Assembly: GCA_031415655.1 (NCBI GenBank)
Contig: JANOSD010000056.1
Location: 1 to 64,000, forward strand
Reading direction: 5' to 3'
DNA length: 64,000 bases
Source of the DNA: JAKOVR01 sp031415655
GTDB taxonomy: Bacteria > Actinomycetota > Acidimicrobiia > Acidimicrobiales > Acidimicrobilacustridaceae
The first letter of the stretch is position 1, and every line of letters begins with the position of its first letter. Positions 25,719 through 33,005 of this stretch are shown in pieces. The notes under the pieces are model-generated. The model did not search any database. It worked only from the letters and a program-made list of their open reading frames with translations, and was not told the origin of the DNA. The position numbers were made by a program, and so were the translations under genes.

Positions 25719-26636
25719 ATGAAGTGGACGACGAACGACATGAACGACCAGCACGGTCGCACCGCCGTGATCACCGGGGCCAACACCGGCCTCGGTTACG
25801 AAACCGCGGCCGCGTTGGCCGCCAAGGGGGCGCGAGTGGTGCTCGCCTGCCGCAGCGAGGCGAAGGCCAAGGTGGCGGTCGAGTCGATGCGACAGGCCCA
25901 GCCCGACGCCGACATAGAGATACTCTCCCTCGACTTGGGCAACCTCTCGGCGATCAGCGACGCTGCGAACGAAGCCCATGAACGGTTCCCTGTCGTAGAC
26001 CTGCTCATCAACAACGCGGGCGTGATGATCCCCCCGCTCGAGCGCACAGCCGACGGGTTTGAGCTGCAGTTCGGCACCAACCACCTCGGACACTTCGCCT
26101 TCTCCGGGCGCATGCTGGACCTAGTAGAGGCCGCCCCGGCTGGTCGGATTGTGACCGTGTCCAGTCTGGGCCACCGGATGGGAACCATGGTTTGGGATGA
26201 TCTGCAATCCGAGCGGCGCTACAAACGTGTCGCTGCCTACGGGCAATCCAAGCTCGCCAATCTGCTGTTCACCTTCGAGCTGGCCCGCCGACTCAAGGCC
26301 GCTGGCTCGCCGATTGTGGCCGCCGCCGCCCACCCCGGTTCGTCGAACACCGAGCTCACCCGGTACGTGCCGGGGTACCGGTTCACGCCGGTACGGGTCG
26401 TGGTCGACGCCGGCGCCGCCGTCGCGTCGCAATCGGCAGGTATGGGCGCCCTGCCTTCATTGCGAGCAGCTACCGACCCCAAGGTCGAGTCCGGTGACTA
26501 CTTCGGACCACGGGGATTCGGTGAACAGCGGGGCTACCCAAAGCGGGTCGGTTCCAACGCCAAGTCCAAGAACCTCGACGACGCCCGGCGGCTGTGGGAC
26601 GTCTCCCAAGACCTCACCGGAGTCGTCTGGCTGTAG
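25719..26636 (+). CDS. Short-chain dehydrogenase/reductase
   Basis: Classical-type extended SDR of about 305 residues. The NAD(P) loop is TAVITGANTGLGYETA (TGxxxGxG). RVVLACRS follows, with an Arg that suggests NADP preference. Then come the acidic DLGN, the NNAGVM motif, the catalytic Ser in IVTVSSLGHRMG and YGQSKLANLLF (YxxxK). It resembles the retinol/WW-domain oxidoreductase and protochlorophyllide reductase-like SDRs; the substrate is unknown. AAGGAG at 25704-25709 abuts an ATG at 25710 but is well spaced for the ATG at 25719, which I choose. A dispersed repeat begins right after the stop. It stands alone after the IS-type remnants. Confidence 0.85.
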   Translation: MKWTTNDMNDQHGRTAVITGANTGLGYETAAALAAKGARVVLACRSEAKAKVAVESMRQAQPDADIEILSLDLGNLSAISDAANEAHERFPVVDLLINNAGVMIPPLERTADGFELQFGTNHLGHFAFSGRMLDLVEAAPAGRIVTVSSLGHRMGTMVWDDLQSERRYKRVAAYGQSKLANLLFTFELARRLKAAGSPIVAAAAHPGSSNTELTRYVPGYRFTPVRVVVDAGAAVASQSAGMGALPSLRAATDPKVESGDYFGPRGFGEQRGYPKRVGSNAKSKNLDDARRLWDVSQDLTGVVWL

Positions 26637-26640
26637 CGTG

Positions 26641-26787
26641 AGTTAGTAACGCTTCGAGAAGCGGATTCCGAGCCACGGTTCGAAATCTCGCAAGGACGCA
26701 ACGTCGAACGCCCCCTTGTTCCGGGCGGTGAGACGGAGGACGTCGCGAGTTTCGAAGCTGGCCGGAAGGCGCCGAATGGTTACTGAC
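26641..26787. repeat. ~146-bp dispersed repeat, copy 2
   Basis: Begins a few bases after the SDR stop with GTAACGCTTCGAGAAGCGG, identical to copy 1 over that block, and carries GAGACGGAGGACGTCGCGAG and CTGGCCGGAAGGCGCC further on. The middle is more diverged. Confidence 0.65.
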
Positions 26788-27281
26788 GCACGCTCCGCAA
26801 GCGACCATAGGGGTAGACCTCAGGGTTGGCGAGCGGAGGTGATCCGCAGGACCGGTTCGTTTCATCCCTGCGCCGCGTGGGGTACGAGTCGAGTGCGACG
26901 ATGCTGCCGATCGGCGTCTTCGAGCGACCCAACGCCGTCGACAAACACCGCCGGCGCCTTGCTTGCGTCCGCCGCCGACGTCCTCCGGTAGCTCACGACG
27001 CCGAACGGCGGGTACGGGCCGCCGTTCGGTGGCTCCGCCCGCGGGTTGAGACGGTTGACGGAGTTGTGTCGGCCTTCCCAGCCTGGATCCGTGTCGGCCC
27101 GACGGGCCCCTAAACCGTGGCGTCGGCCGGGGCTCCCGGCATGGCATCGACCACCCGCTCGCTGCCTTCGGCCATCGACAATCGGCCCGCCTACCGATCA
27201 TCATGCCGGCCGCGACGGGGCTCGACTGGCAGCCACTGGCGCACTCCCCGCCGCTCGTAGGCCGCCGCTGGGAGCGTGCGT
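26788..27281. other. Region between two dispersed repeats, no gene seen
   Basis: About 490 bases with no protein-like frame on either strand. The flanking repeats in the same orientation could have recombined around it. Confidence 0.4.
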
Positions 27282-27428
27282 CAGTAACGCGGGGGTGTTG
27301 GGGGGGATTCCGAGCCGCGGTTCGAAGCCGTGCAAGGCGTACGTCGGAAATCCCCGTGTTCGGGTCGGTGAGAGGAGGACGCCGCGAGACTGAAGCGTTG
27401 GCAGGAAGACGCCGAACGGTTGCTTGTC
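27282..27428. repeat. ~146-bp dispersed repeat, copy 3
   Basis: Begins CAGTAACGC, but the CGCTTCGAGAAGCG hairpin is replaced by a G-rich run. The later blocks GATTCCGAGCCGCGGTTCGA, GAGGACGCCGCGAGA and GGCAGGAAGACGCCGAA align with copies 1 and 2. Confidence 0.6.
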
Positions 27429-27572
27429 CCATGCGCTCGGTGGAGAACGCGGCTTTGGTCCCCCTGGCGCGTCAGAACTGACGCCCGCGGGCGACCGAGA
27501 GGAGAGGTGGGAAACCAAACCCGGCAGTTGGGATCGGTCGGCGAACTGCGCCGAGCAGGGGCGGGTGAGGGC

Positions 27573-30404
27573 TCAGGGCCCGGGGAGTTCGGTCACGCTG
27601 GCGATCCACAGGAGAAATGCGGTCGGGTTGCGGGTCGCCAACATCTCGGCCACCCCTTCGAGGTGCGATGGGTGGACCAGCACGGCGTCGGCGCCGATGC
27701 ACCAAGTTTCGTCGGCCAGCGGCCACGGTCGAGCCACAAGGTGCTCGCCGGCGGTCCAACCGTTCTCGGATTCTCGAGTTGGCACAGCCGAGACGATGAG
27801 GACGTCGTGGTTGGCTTCGGCGCGCACCAGCAGCGGTGTGGCCGGACTGACGTCGCCCGGGTGGTCGTGTTCCACCCGCAACAGCGTGCGTTGTTGCGCA
27901 CACAGGCCTTCGAGGATCCGTTGTTCTGGGGGCGGGAGGACCGACCCGCGCCGCTCGAGCAACCATTCCGGCCAGTGGCCGATTGCCTCCGCCACTTCGA
28001 ACGCCAGATTCTTCGGATCGAGCGGCACCGAACGGGGCCAGCCGCCACCGCCACCACTGCTACCGTCGCCGTCACCGTCGGGGTGCACCTTGGCAATGGT
28101 GGCGGCGCTCATCTCGCGAAGCGATCGCACGCCAACCAGATCTCTGTAGCCGGGGCCCCCGTCGGTGACGAGGCGCCGGAGCTTGGCCGACAATCGGAGG
28201 GCGTGGTCGACGCTCGTGAGATCGACGGGCTTGCCGAGATGGCATTGCTTGAACTTGCGACCAGAACCGCATGGGCAGCGTTCGTTGCGTCCAACGTCGG
28301 GCGTTCCGGCACGGTCGAACGCCCTCGCCGCCTTCATCGCATGGGGCGGCTTCTCCAGTTTGTCCCACCATCGAACGGCGCTCCGATAGTCGCCCCGATC
28401 GAACGCCAGGATGCCGATCTCGTACACCGCTTCGCCCGGGGCATCAGGGGCAGTAGCGGCGAGGTCGATTCTCGCAACCGCTTCCTCGGGACGGTGCAGA
28501 GCGAACAGGGCATGGGAGGCGAGCACATGCGCTGAACATTGGTCTTCGAGTCGAGAGGCGCTGTCGACCAGCCCTTCGGCAAAGGCCAACAGTGCTTCGG
28601 CACGCGCGTTGAATCGTTCGGCTTCGTTCTTGTCGGCCAGCGTCTCCGCCGCGCCTTGTGCCGTGTCAACAGTGGGTGGGGCGACGCGCAACATCACGCG
28701 GGCCAGCTCGGGGAGCACGGATGGCTTGTCGAGCATCGAGCGGGCGATGATCAGTTCTGGGCGTGTTCGCTCGGGTCCGTCGATCATCGCGAGTAGCTGC
28801 TCGACCGACTTCGCCGTGGCATCGCCGTAGTCCTGGGCAATAAGCGCAATCACCCCCGCGTCGTCCGCCCGATCCCACGGTGCCGTGGTGTGCAACACCT
28901 CGTCGTCGCGAACAAGCAGGCCGGCGGCCATGAGCAAGTCGGCAATAGGTGCTTGCGGCGTTGCGAACGATTCCGGGTGATCCACGAGTAGTTCCACGAG
29001 GATCGTCTCCACCAGGATCGGCTGGAAACGAGCGGGGTCTACCAGTTGGATCTGCTCGGCCGGGCCAACCGGCGAGCCCGAGGGCAGAGGCCCGCCCGGT
29101 GCGTCGGCGCTCCCGTTCCGGGTTCGGATCGGTTCGATGCCGGCGTGCACCAGTAGGCCCTGTTGGCGAGCCGCCCACGCCTGAAGCTGGTCGTAGGCGG
29201 CTCGCATTCGGGCTGCCAACACAGGATCGACCGCCGGCGGGTGGGGCAGCACGTGCACCTCTACGTGATGACTTCGGTCGACTCGCATCGAGATCGTCGT
29301 GGGCGTGTCGGTCGCCTCTGCTTGTGGCCGATCGAAACCCGGCACCCATGCCGATTTGCCGACCCAAAGCGACACGCGGTCGAAGCCGTCCAACAGGATC
29401 GTGCCGGGTCGGGCGCTGTCTGCCGCCCAGTCGTTGGTTAACTGCTCCGGATCGATCCCGCGGCGCCGGGCGACCTCGGCCCAAACTGCGAAGTTCTCGT
29501 CGTTGTCGTTGGCGATGCGGGTGTCGTAGGCCGGGAACCCCAACCACTGACAATCTCCGTCGAGGTGGAGGTGATCGAAACAGGCGAACGCTGACAGGTC
29601 GACGGTCGCGTCGACCCCCTCATCGGAGTCGTGTTCGTGATCGACACGGTAGGTGAACACCTTGTCGGCGACGACGGCCGACGCATCGACTCGCCGTTCC
29701 CCCGAGATCGTCACCACGGTACGCATCTGGTTCGTGATGTTGATGATCATCGAGCGGAGATACGTAGGGAGAACCTGCGCTTCGTTGTCGCCTGCCTCGG
29801 GACCGGGGCGCACCCCGAAATGATCAGCGAGCCGGTCGCCGAGCTCGTCGATGGTGTACGGACTGCCTCCTCCCAACAACTCGTGGAGCACATGGAACGA
29901 GGGGGTGATTCCCGGGAGCGGCATGAACTCGAAGAGGGCGATCGATTCGGCCGCATCGAGAGCAGAGAGCCTTTCGGCATCGCGCCGCTCCCCGGCCTCG
30001 ATCGCCGTTTCGACCTGTGCGATAAACGCCTGCATGGCGAGGGTGACGAGCTGGATGCGCACCTCGCCGGGCCGTAGCCCGGCGTCGAAGCAGCGCTCTA
30101 CGGCAAGCCAGATCTCCGGGATCCGATCACTGAACACCGCATCGGCCAAGTCGGTGGTGGCCGCCCGCCGGATCGTGGAGACGGCTGGCTCGGGACCATC
30201 GGCACGCTCCCGATCTTCTTGCGCAAACGAATCGGCGATGCATGCACGGACGACGGCAGGATCCCGAAGATTCTCGACCGAGCCGAGCTCCGATTCGTCG
30301 AGGTAGTCCGGGCCGAGTAACACGACCGCCCGGTCATGGAGTTGTTCGGAGGAGAGGGCGTCGTACGGGCTGGTCGCGTCGGGCTGGTCAGCGAGGTCGG
30401 GCAT
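27573..30404 (-). CDS. Giant SEC-C motif protein, paralogue 2
   Basis: A 943-residue protein, full-length paralogue of 12167-15037. Shared features are the N-terminal YDALSSEQLHDRAVVLLG and DYLDESELGSVENLRDP, a DHLHLDGDCQWLGFPAY block near residue 280 (DHFHLDGPCSWLGCTAY in the other), the SEC-C motif RNERCPCGSGRKFKQCHLG near residue 710, and WTAGEHLVARPWPLADETWC near the end. An extra Gly-rich patch (DGDGDGSSGGGGG) interrupts the region after SEC-C. There is no signal or membrane segment. The function is unknown; a zinc-dependent protein-binding role is the only inference. Unlike the first paralogue it has no obvious partner gene upstream. It stands at the left edge of the defence-type island. 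Confidence 0.8.
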   Translation of the reverse strand: MPDLADQPDATSPYDALSSEQLHDRAVVLLGPDYLDESELGSVENLRDPAVVRACIADSFAQEDRERADGPEPAVSTIRRAATTDLADAVFSDRIPEIWLAVERCFDAGLRPGEVRIQLVTLAMQAFIAQVETAIEAGERRDAERLSALDAAESIALFEFMPLPGITPSFHVLHELLGGGSPYTIDELGDRLADHFGVRPGPEAGDNEAQVLPTYLRSMIINITNQMRTVVTISGERRVDASAVVADKVFTYRVDHEHDSDEGVDATVDLSAFACFDHLHLDGDCQWLGFPAYDTRIANDNDENFAVWAEVARRRGIDPEQLTNDWAADSARPGTILLDGFDRVSLWVGKSAWVPGFDRPQAEATDTPTTISMRVDRSHHVEVHVLPHPPAVDPVLAARMRAAYDQLQAWAARQQGLLVHAGIEPIRTRNGSADAPGGPLPSGSPVGPAEQIQLVDPARFQPILVETILVELLVDHPESFATPQAPIADLLMAAGLLVRDDEVLHTTAPWDRADDAGVIALIAQDYGDATAKSVEQLLAMIDGPERTRPELIIARSMLDKPSVLPELARVMLRVAPPTVDTAQGAAETLADKNEAERFNARAEALLAFAEGLVDSASRLEDQCSAHVLASHALFALHRPEEAVARIDLAATAPDAPGEAVYEIGILAFDRGDYRSAVRWWDKLEKPPHAMKAARAFDRAGTPDVGRNERCPCGSGRKFKQCHLGKPVDLTSVDHALRLSAKLRRLVTDGGPGYRDLVGVRSLREMSAATIAKVHPDGDGDGSSGGGGGWPRSVPLDPKNLAFEVAEAIGHWPEWLLERRGSVLPPPEQRILEGLCAQQRTLLRVEHDHPGDVSPATPLLVRAEANHDVLIVSAVPTRESENGWTAGEHLVARPWPLADETWCIGADAVLVHPSHLEGVAEMLATRNPTAFLLWIASVTELPGP

Positions 30405-30690
30405 CGGTGAAATCTACGACCCGTGCGCCGGCCCCACCGATGTCGCGTCTCGGTCACCCAAGACGCATCCGTTTCGATGCGGTGGGGGACCAGAGTGCGG
30501 GAGCCCTTCGTCTTCTCGCGCGCCACGTTTCTGGCATGCACCAGGTTTGGGGACGGAGATCTGTTCGGGTAGCGATGGGATCGTTGGCGGTCGTCGCCGC
30601 CTTGGGCTTGGGGACGGACATCCCGGACATCCCGGACAACCGCTGAGCCAGCTTCTGTTGGGCGCTTGCCCTTTCGCGCCGTCTTTCGAA
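30405..30690. other. Intergenic start of the accessory island, no gene seen
   Basis: The region upstream of the SEC-C gene start contains no convincing frame. It should hold the SEC-C gene promoter, but I see no clear -35/-10 pair. Confidence 0.35.
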
Positions 30691-30763
30691 TGCTGCGCGG
30701 GTGAACCTGTGACGCTCAGCCCGAAATAGTCCGGCCTACCGTCGCAGGTTCACCCGCGCAGCA
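30691..30763. repeat. Covarying palindromic repeat, copy A (73 bp)
   Basis: Arms of 24 bases at 30691-30714 and 30740-30763 pair with a single G-T mismatch; the outer part is TGCTGCGCGGGTGAACCTG. The 25-base middle holds CCCGAAATAG, which is the reverse complement of CTATTTCGGG in copy B, so A and B lie in opposite orientation. Confidence 0.85.
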
Positions 30764-30925
30764 ATCGCGGGCGTGACGAGGACAAGGTGGAGGCCCGCAG
30801 TGGCCTCGCGTCAGCGGCCTCCGTGCGTCTGCGGTTCCCTTCGGCCTCCGCTATGCGGTTGACGGAAGATCCGGCGACGAGCCCCAGCACCTTCGACATC
30901 GAGCACGGACCTGACGGGGGATCTG

Positions 30926-30939
30926 CATACGATCGTATG
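30926..30939. promoter_or_regulatory. Probable operator of the RHH antitoxin
   Basis: CATACGATCGTATG is a perfect 14-base palindrome 10 bases before the antitoxin ATG. Ribbon-helix-helix antitoxins bind such short palindromes and repress their own operon. Confidence 0.55.
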
Positions 30940-30949
30940 AACTGCGGTC

Positions 30950-31207
30950 ATGTCCGTGACCCAAGTCGATCGCCTGTCCGTCTCCATGGCGCCAGAGGTG
31001 GGCGTAGCGGTCCGCTATGCAGCAGAGCGCGCAGGGAGGAGCGTCTCGAACTGGCTGGCCGAGGCGGCAGCACAGCGGCTGAGAAATGAGTTGCTCGGCG
31101 CACCACTCGACCAGTGGGAGATCGGGGATGGCCCGTTCGCCGACGGCGAGCTTCGGCCCGCGGAAGCTGCGTTTCGAGGGTCGCGCCGGTGCCGCGGCGT
31201 TGCGTGA
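30950..31207 (+). CDS. Ribbon-helix-helix (CopG-type) antitoxin
   Basis: The first 50 residues have the RHH pattern: a beta strand DRLSVSMAPEVGVAV, helix VRYAAERAGRSVSNWLAEAAAQRL with the hallmark SVSNWL turn. The remaining 35 residues would wrap the toxin. Length is 85 residues. The stop TGA overlaps a GTG start of the PIN-type gene (GTGA), the usual toxin-antitoxin layout. A perfect palindrome lies just upstream, so autoregulation is likely. It would neutralise the downstream RNase and repress the operon. Confidence 0.75.
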   Translation: MSVTQVDRLSVSMAPEVGVAVRYAAERAGRSVSNWLAEAAAQRLRNELLGAPLDQWEIGDGPFADGELRPAEAAFRGSRRCRGVA

Positions 31208-31569
31208 TCGCCGTCCTTGATGCCGGCGCCCTGATCGCCATCGACCGGCGAGACCGCACGGTTGGTGCGATGCTTCGGGTGCGGCGACGTGACAGCATCC
31301 CCGTGCATACCAGCGCGGCGGCAGTGGCGCTGGTCCGGTGCCAGGGTCAACGCCAAGCCAACCTGGCGCGACTTCTTGCCGGAATCGACATCACCGCGTT
31401 GCACGACAGTGCTGGCCGGCGAGTCGGTGAACTGCTCCGCGCCAACAACTCCAAAGACCGAGTGAATGCGCTCGTTGCTCTGCCTGCGGAGCCCGATGGG
31501 ATGGTGCTGACACCCAGCGCCGGTTCTCGACGGGCGGCTGTGGCGCGAGGGGGACGGTCGGACCGATGA
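31204..31569 (+). CDS. PIN-domain VapC-like toxin, probably degenerate
   Basis: Starting at the GTG in the GTGA overlap gives VIAVLDAGALIAIDRRDR, the first PIN strand with the catalytic Asp in place. The middle (HTSAAAVALVRCQGQRQANLARLL) matches VapC proteins. The C-terminal acidic site, normally D-x-V-D-A with two Asp residues, here reads KDRVNALVAL, and the final TSDPxD motif reads LTPSAGSRR, so two or more catalytic acids are lost. It is therefore probably an inactive toxin retained with its antitoxin, or one that is decaying. It would have been a site-specific RNase. Confidence 0.6.
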   Translation: MIAVLDAGALIAIDRRDRTVGAMLRVRRRDSIPVHTSAAAVALVRCQGQRQANLARLLAGIDITALHDSAGRRVGELLRANNSKDRVNALVALPAEPDGMVLTPSAGSRRAAVARGGRSDR

Positions 31570-31577
31570 GCTGAAAT

Positions 31578-31748
31578 CTACGGCGCCGGGGCCGCCTCCG
31601 GGGCTGGAGCAGGCTCGGTGGGCTTCGGAACCGGAGTGAGGTCGAAGATTCCGTGCAGATTCTTGTGGATCGACGGCTGCGGGGCGGGGTGGCAGCGAGG
31701 GTCGTAGGTGCGGGGAGGCGACGGGTCCATGGTTTCTTGATCTCTCAT
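31578..31748 (-). CDS. 56-residue conserved small protein (SIHKNLHGIFD)
   Basis: GGAGA lies at a proper distance before the ATG at 31748. The protein reads MRDQETMDPSPPRTYDPRC, then PSIHKNLHGIFDLTPVPKP and a Pro/Ala-rich end. A decayed copy with the same central motif and same upstream DNA is at 24300-24446, which shows that the gene is a real, duplicated unit. I do not know the family. It is too short for a catalytic domain; a regulatory or structural peptide is possible. It is convergent with the PIN gene and followed upstream by the cyclase gene on the same strand. Confidence 0.6.
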   Translation of the reverse strand: MRDQETMDPSPPRTYDPRCHPAPQPSIHKNLHGIFDLTPVPKPTEPAPAPEAAPAP

Positions 31749-31794
31749 TGGTGAGTCTCCGTTGCTCGTGAGTATGGCGATGACCTTCTTCATG

Positions 31795-32760
31795 CTATCC
31801 CCCGATCGTTATCGTTCGGTCGGCGAAGCCGTCGAAGATGAGGGAGTACACCCATTGGGCGCGGTACTCCTTCGTAGCAGCGGTCCTGGGCCCGACGGAT
31901 CGGATGCCCGGCGGCAACGAAGCCTGCGAGGCTTCGGCTCGCATCAGGAGTTCGCCGACGAACACGTTTGCGATGGTTTCCCACGGCTCGGCGAGCGACA
32001 CCATCCGGACCGAACCGACCACGGGTTGTCCGACCAACGTGAGGTCACCGGCGATTTCGACGAGGCTTGCCGCCCCACCGTCGATGCCGATTGAGAGGCC
32101 GATGCCGTCGGGGAGGTTCTGCATATTCGTCCGAAAGGCGGGGAGAGAAACGCGTTCGAACATGTTGAGCAAATCGGCGGCCACGTCGGCGGCGGAAGCA
32201 ACGGTGGTCAGCATCCACTCCTCGAACGAGTCGAAGCCTTCCGAGCGCGCCGGTCGTTCGCCGGGAACCCCCGATTGGGCGTTCCGGCCGGCATTCGCCG
32301 GAATCCAATAGGCGAGGAATCCATCCCCGGTGAACTTATCGAACCACCCGCCTGAACGTTTGACCGCATCACGGGCAGCCTCAATGAACGCTCCCAACGT
32401 GTCGCCGTAGGCGAGAAGGTCGATTGATTCCCGCATGACGATTGTGCTCTTTCGGATGTCCGCGCAAAGTACCAGCACGGGAATCGTGGCGGGAGTCGTG
32501 AGCAACTGGTCGAGGTTCTCGCAGGCATGGGAGCGGTTCCCGACTGGCTCCCTGACCCACGCCGGTGGGGCGTGCTGCTCGAGGTAGCCGTCGAGGAGGA
32601 GCTGACGACCTGACGATAAGGGTGGCCGCCCCGAAGGCGATGGGGCGCCCTCAGTGGGAAGGTTCGGCGAATGCTGTTGAGTCGGCCCAGGGGATTGGGG
32701 GGTCGCACCGGGTTCGAGTGAGGCGACCGAAAGTGACGAGAGCATGTTGTCATCGGGCAT
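31795..32760 (-). CDS. Stand-alone class III nucleotide cyclase
   Basis: The first ~75 residues are Pro/Ser-rich. The cyclase domain then begins VLVLCADIRKSTIVM with the first metal Asp. It continues with SGGWFDKFTGDGFLAYW, containing the base-selecting Lys and the second metal Asp, and GIGLSIGIDGG. The transition-state pair is GQPVVGSVRM: Arg is kept but Asn is replaced by Gly. No membrane or sensor domain is present. It is divergent from the restriction gene with a strong hairpin between them. Such soluble ADIRxST-type cyclases occur near defence genes, and some class III cyclases make cCMP or cUMP in Pycsar systems, but no Pycsar-type effector is adjacent, so that role is speculative. Confidence 0.75.
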   Translation of the reverse strand: MPDDNMLSSLSVASLEPGATPQSPGPTQQHSPNLPTEGAPSPSGRPPLSSGRQLLLDGYLEQHAPPAWVREPVGNRSHACENLDQLLTTPATIPVLVLCADIRKSTIVMRESIDLLAYGDTLGAFIEAARDAVKRSGGWFDKFTGDGFLAYWIPANAGRNAQSGVPGERPARSEGFDSFEEWMLTTVASAADVAADLLNMFERVSLPAFRTNMQNLPDGIGLSIGIDGGAASLVEIAGDLTLVGQPVVGSVRMVSLAEPWETIANVFVGELLMRAEASQASLPPGIRSVGPRTAATKEYRAQWVYSLIFDGFADRTITIGG

Positions 32761-32819
32761 GGAGCCGACACTACGCAGGGGGTCTGACAGTTATCGCGGG
32801 AGCCCCCTTCCTTGCGTTC

Positions 32820-32864
32820 TGGTCTCCCAAACTCATCAGTTGTTCTGATGCGTTTGGGAGACCA
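32820..32864. terminator. Strong hairpin between the cyclase and restriction genes
   Basis: TGGTCTCCCAAAC (32820-32832) pairs perfectly with GTTTGGGAGACCA (32852-32864), and CATCAG/CTGATG extends the stem inside, leaving loop TTGTT. The genes on both sides are divergent, so a terminator role is odd; a regulatory or mobile-end role is possible. The half-motif GGGAGACCAAA reappears at 15103-15113. Confidence 0.5.
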
Positions 32865-33005
32865 AAGTCCGAAACGGGCCGGCGTGGGGAGGGCCGGAGA
32901 CCAGCACTCGGAAGCGGCCGGTGACGATCGGGCGGCGCGTGTTGTAGCAACGGCATAGGATGCGGCAGCGATGGAGGGCAGCCGGGCAGTGGGGCGATCG
33001 GAACG

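Noticed and set aside
26641..27428. tRNA-like GGTTCGA segments inside the dispersed repeat
   Set aside because: No acceptor stem or anticodon arm can be formed around these segments; they belong to the 146-bp repeat.
31795..32760. A Pycsar anti-phage cyclase
   Set aside because: The cyclase is of a suitable class, but no adjacent TIR, transmembrane or other cyclic-nucleotide-gated effector with a cyclic nucleotide binding domain is present. The call stays at stand-alone cyclase.
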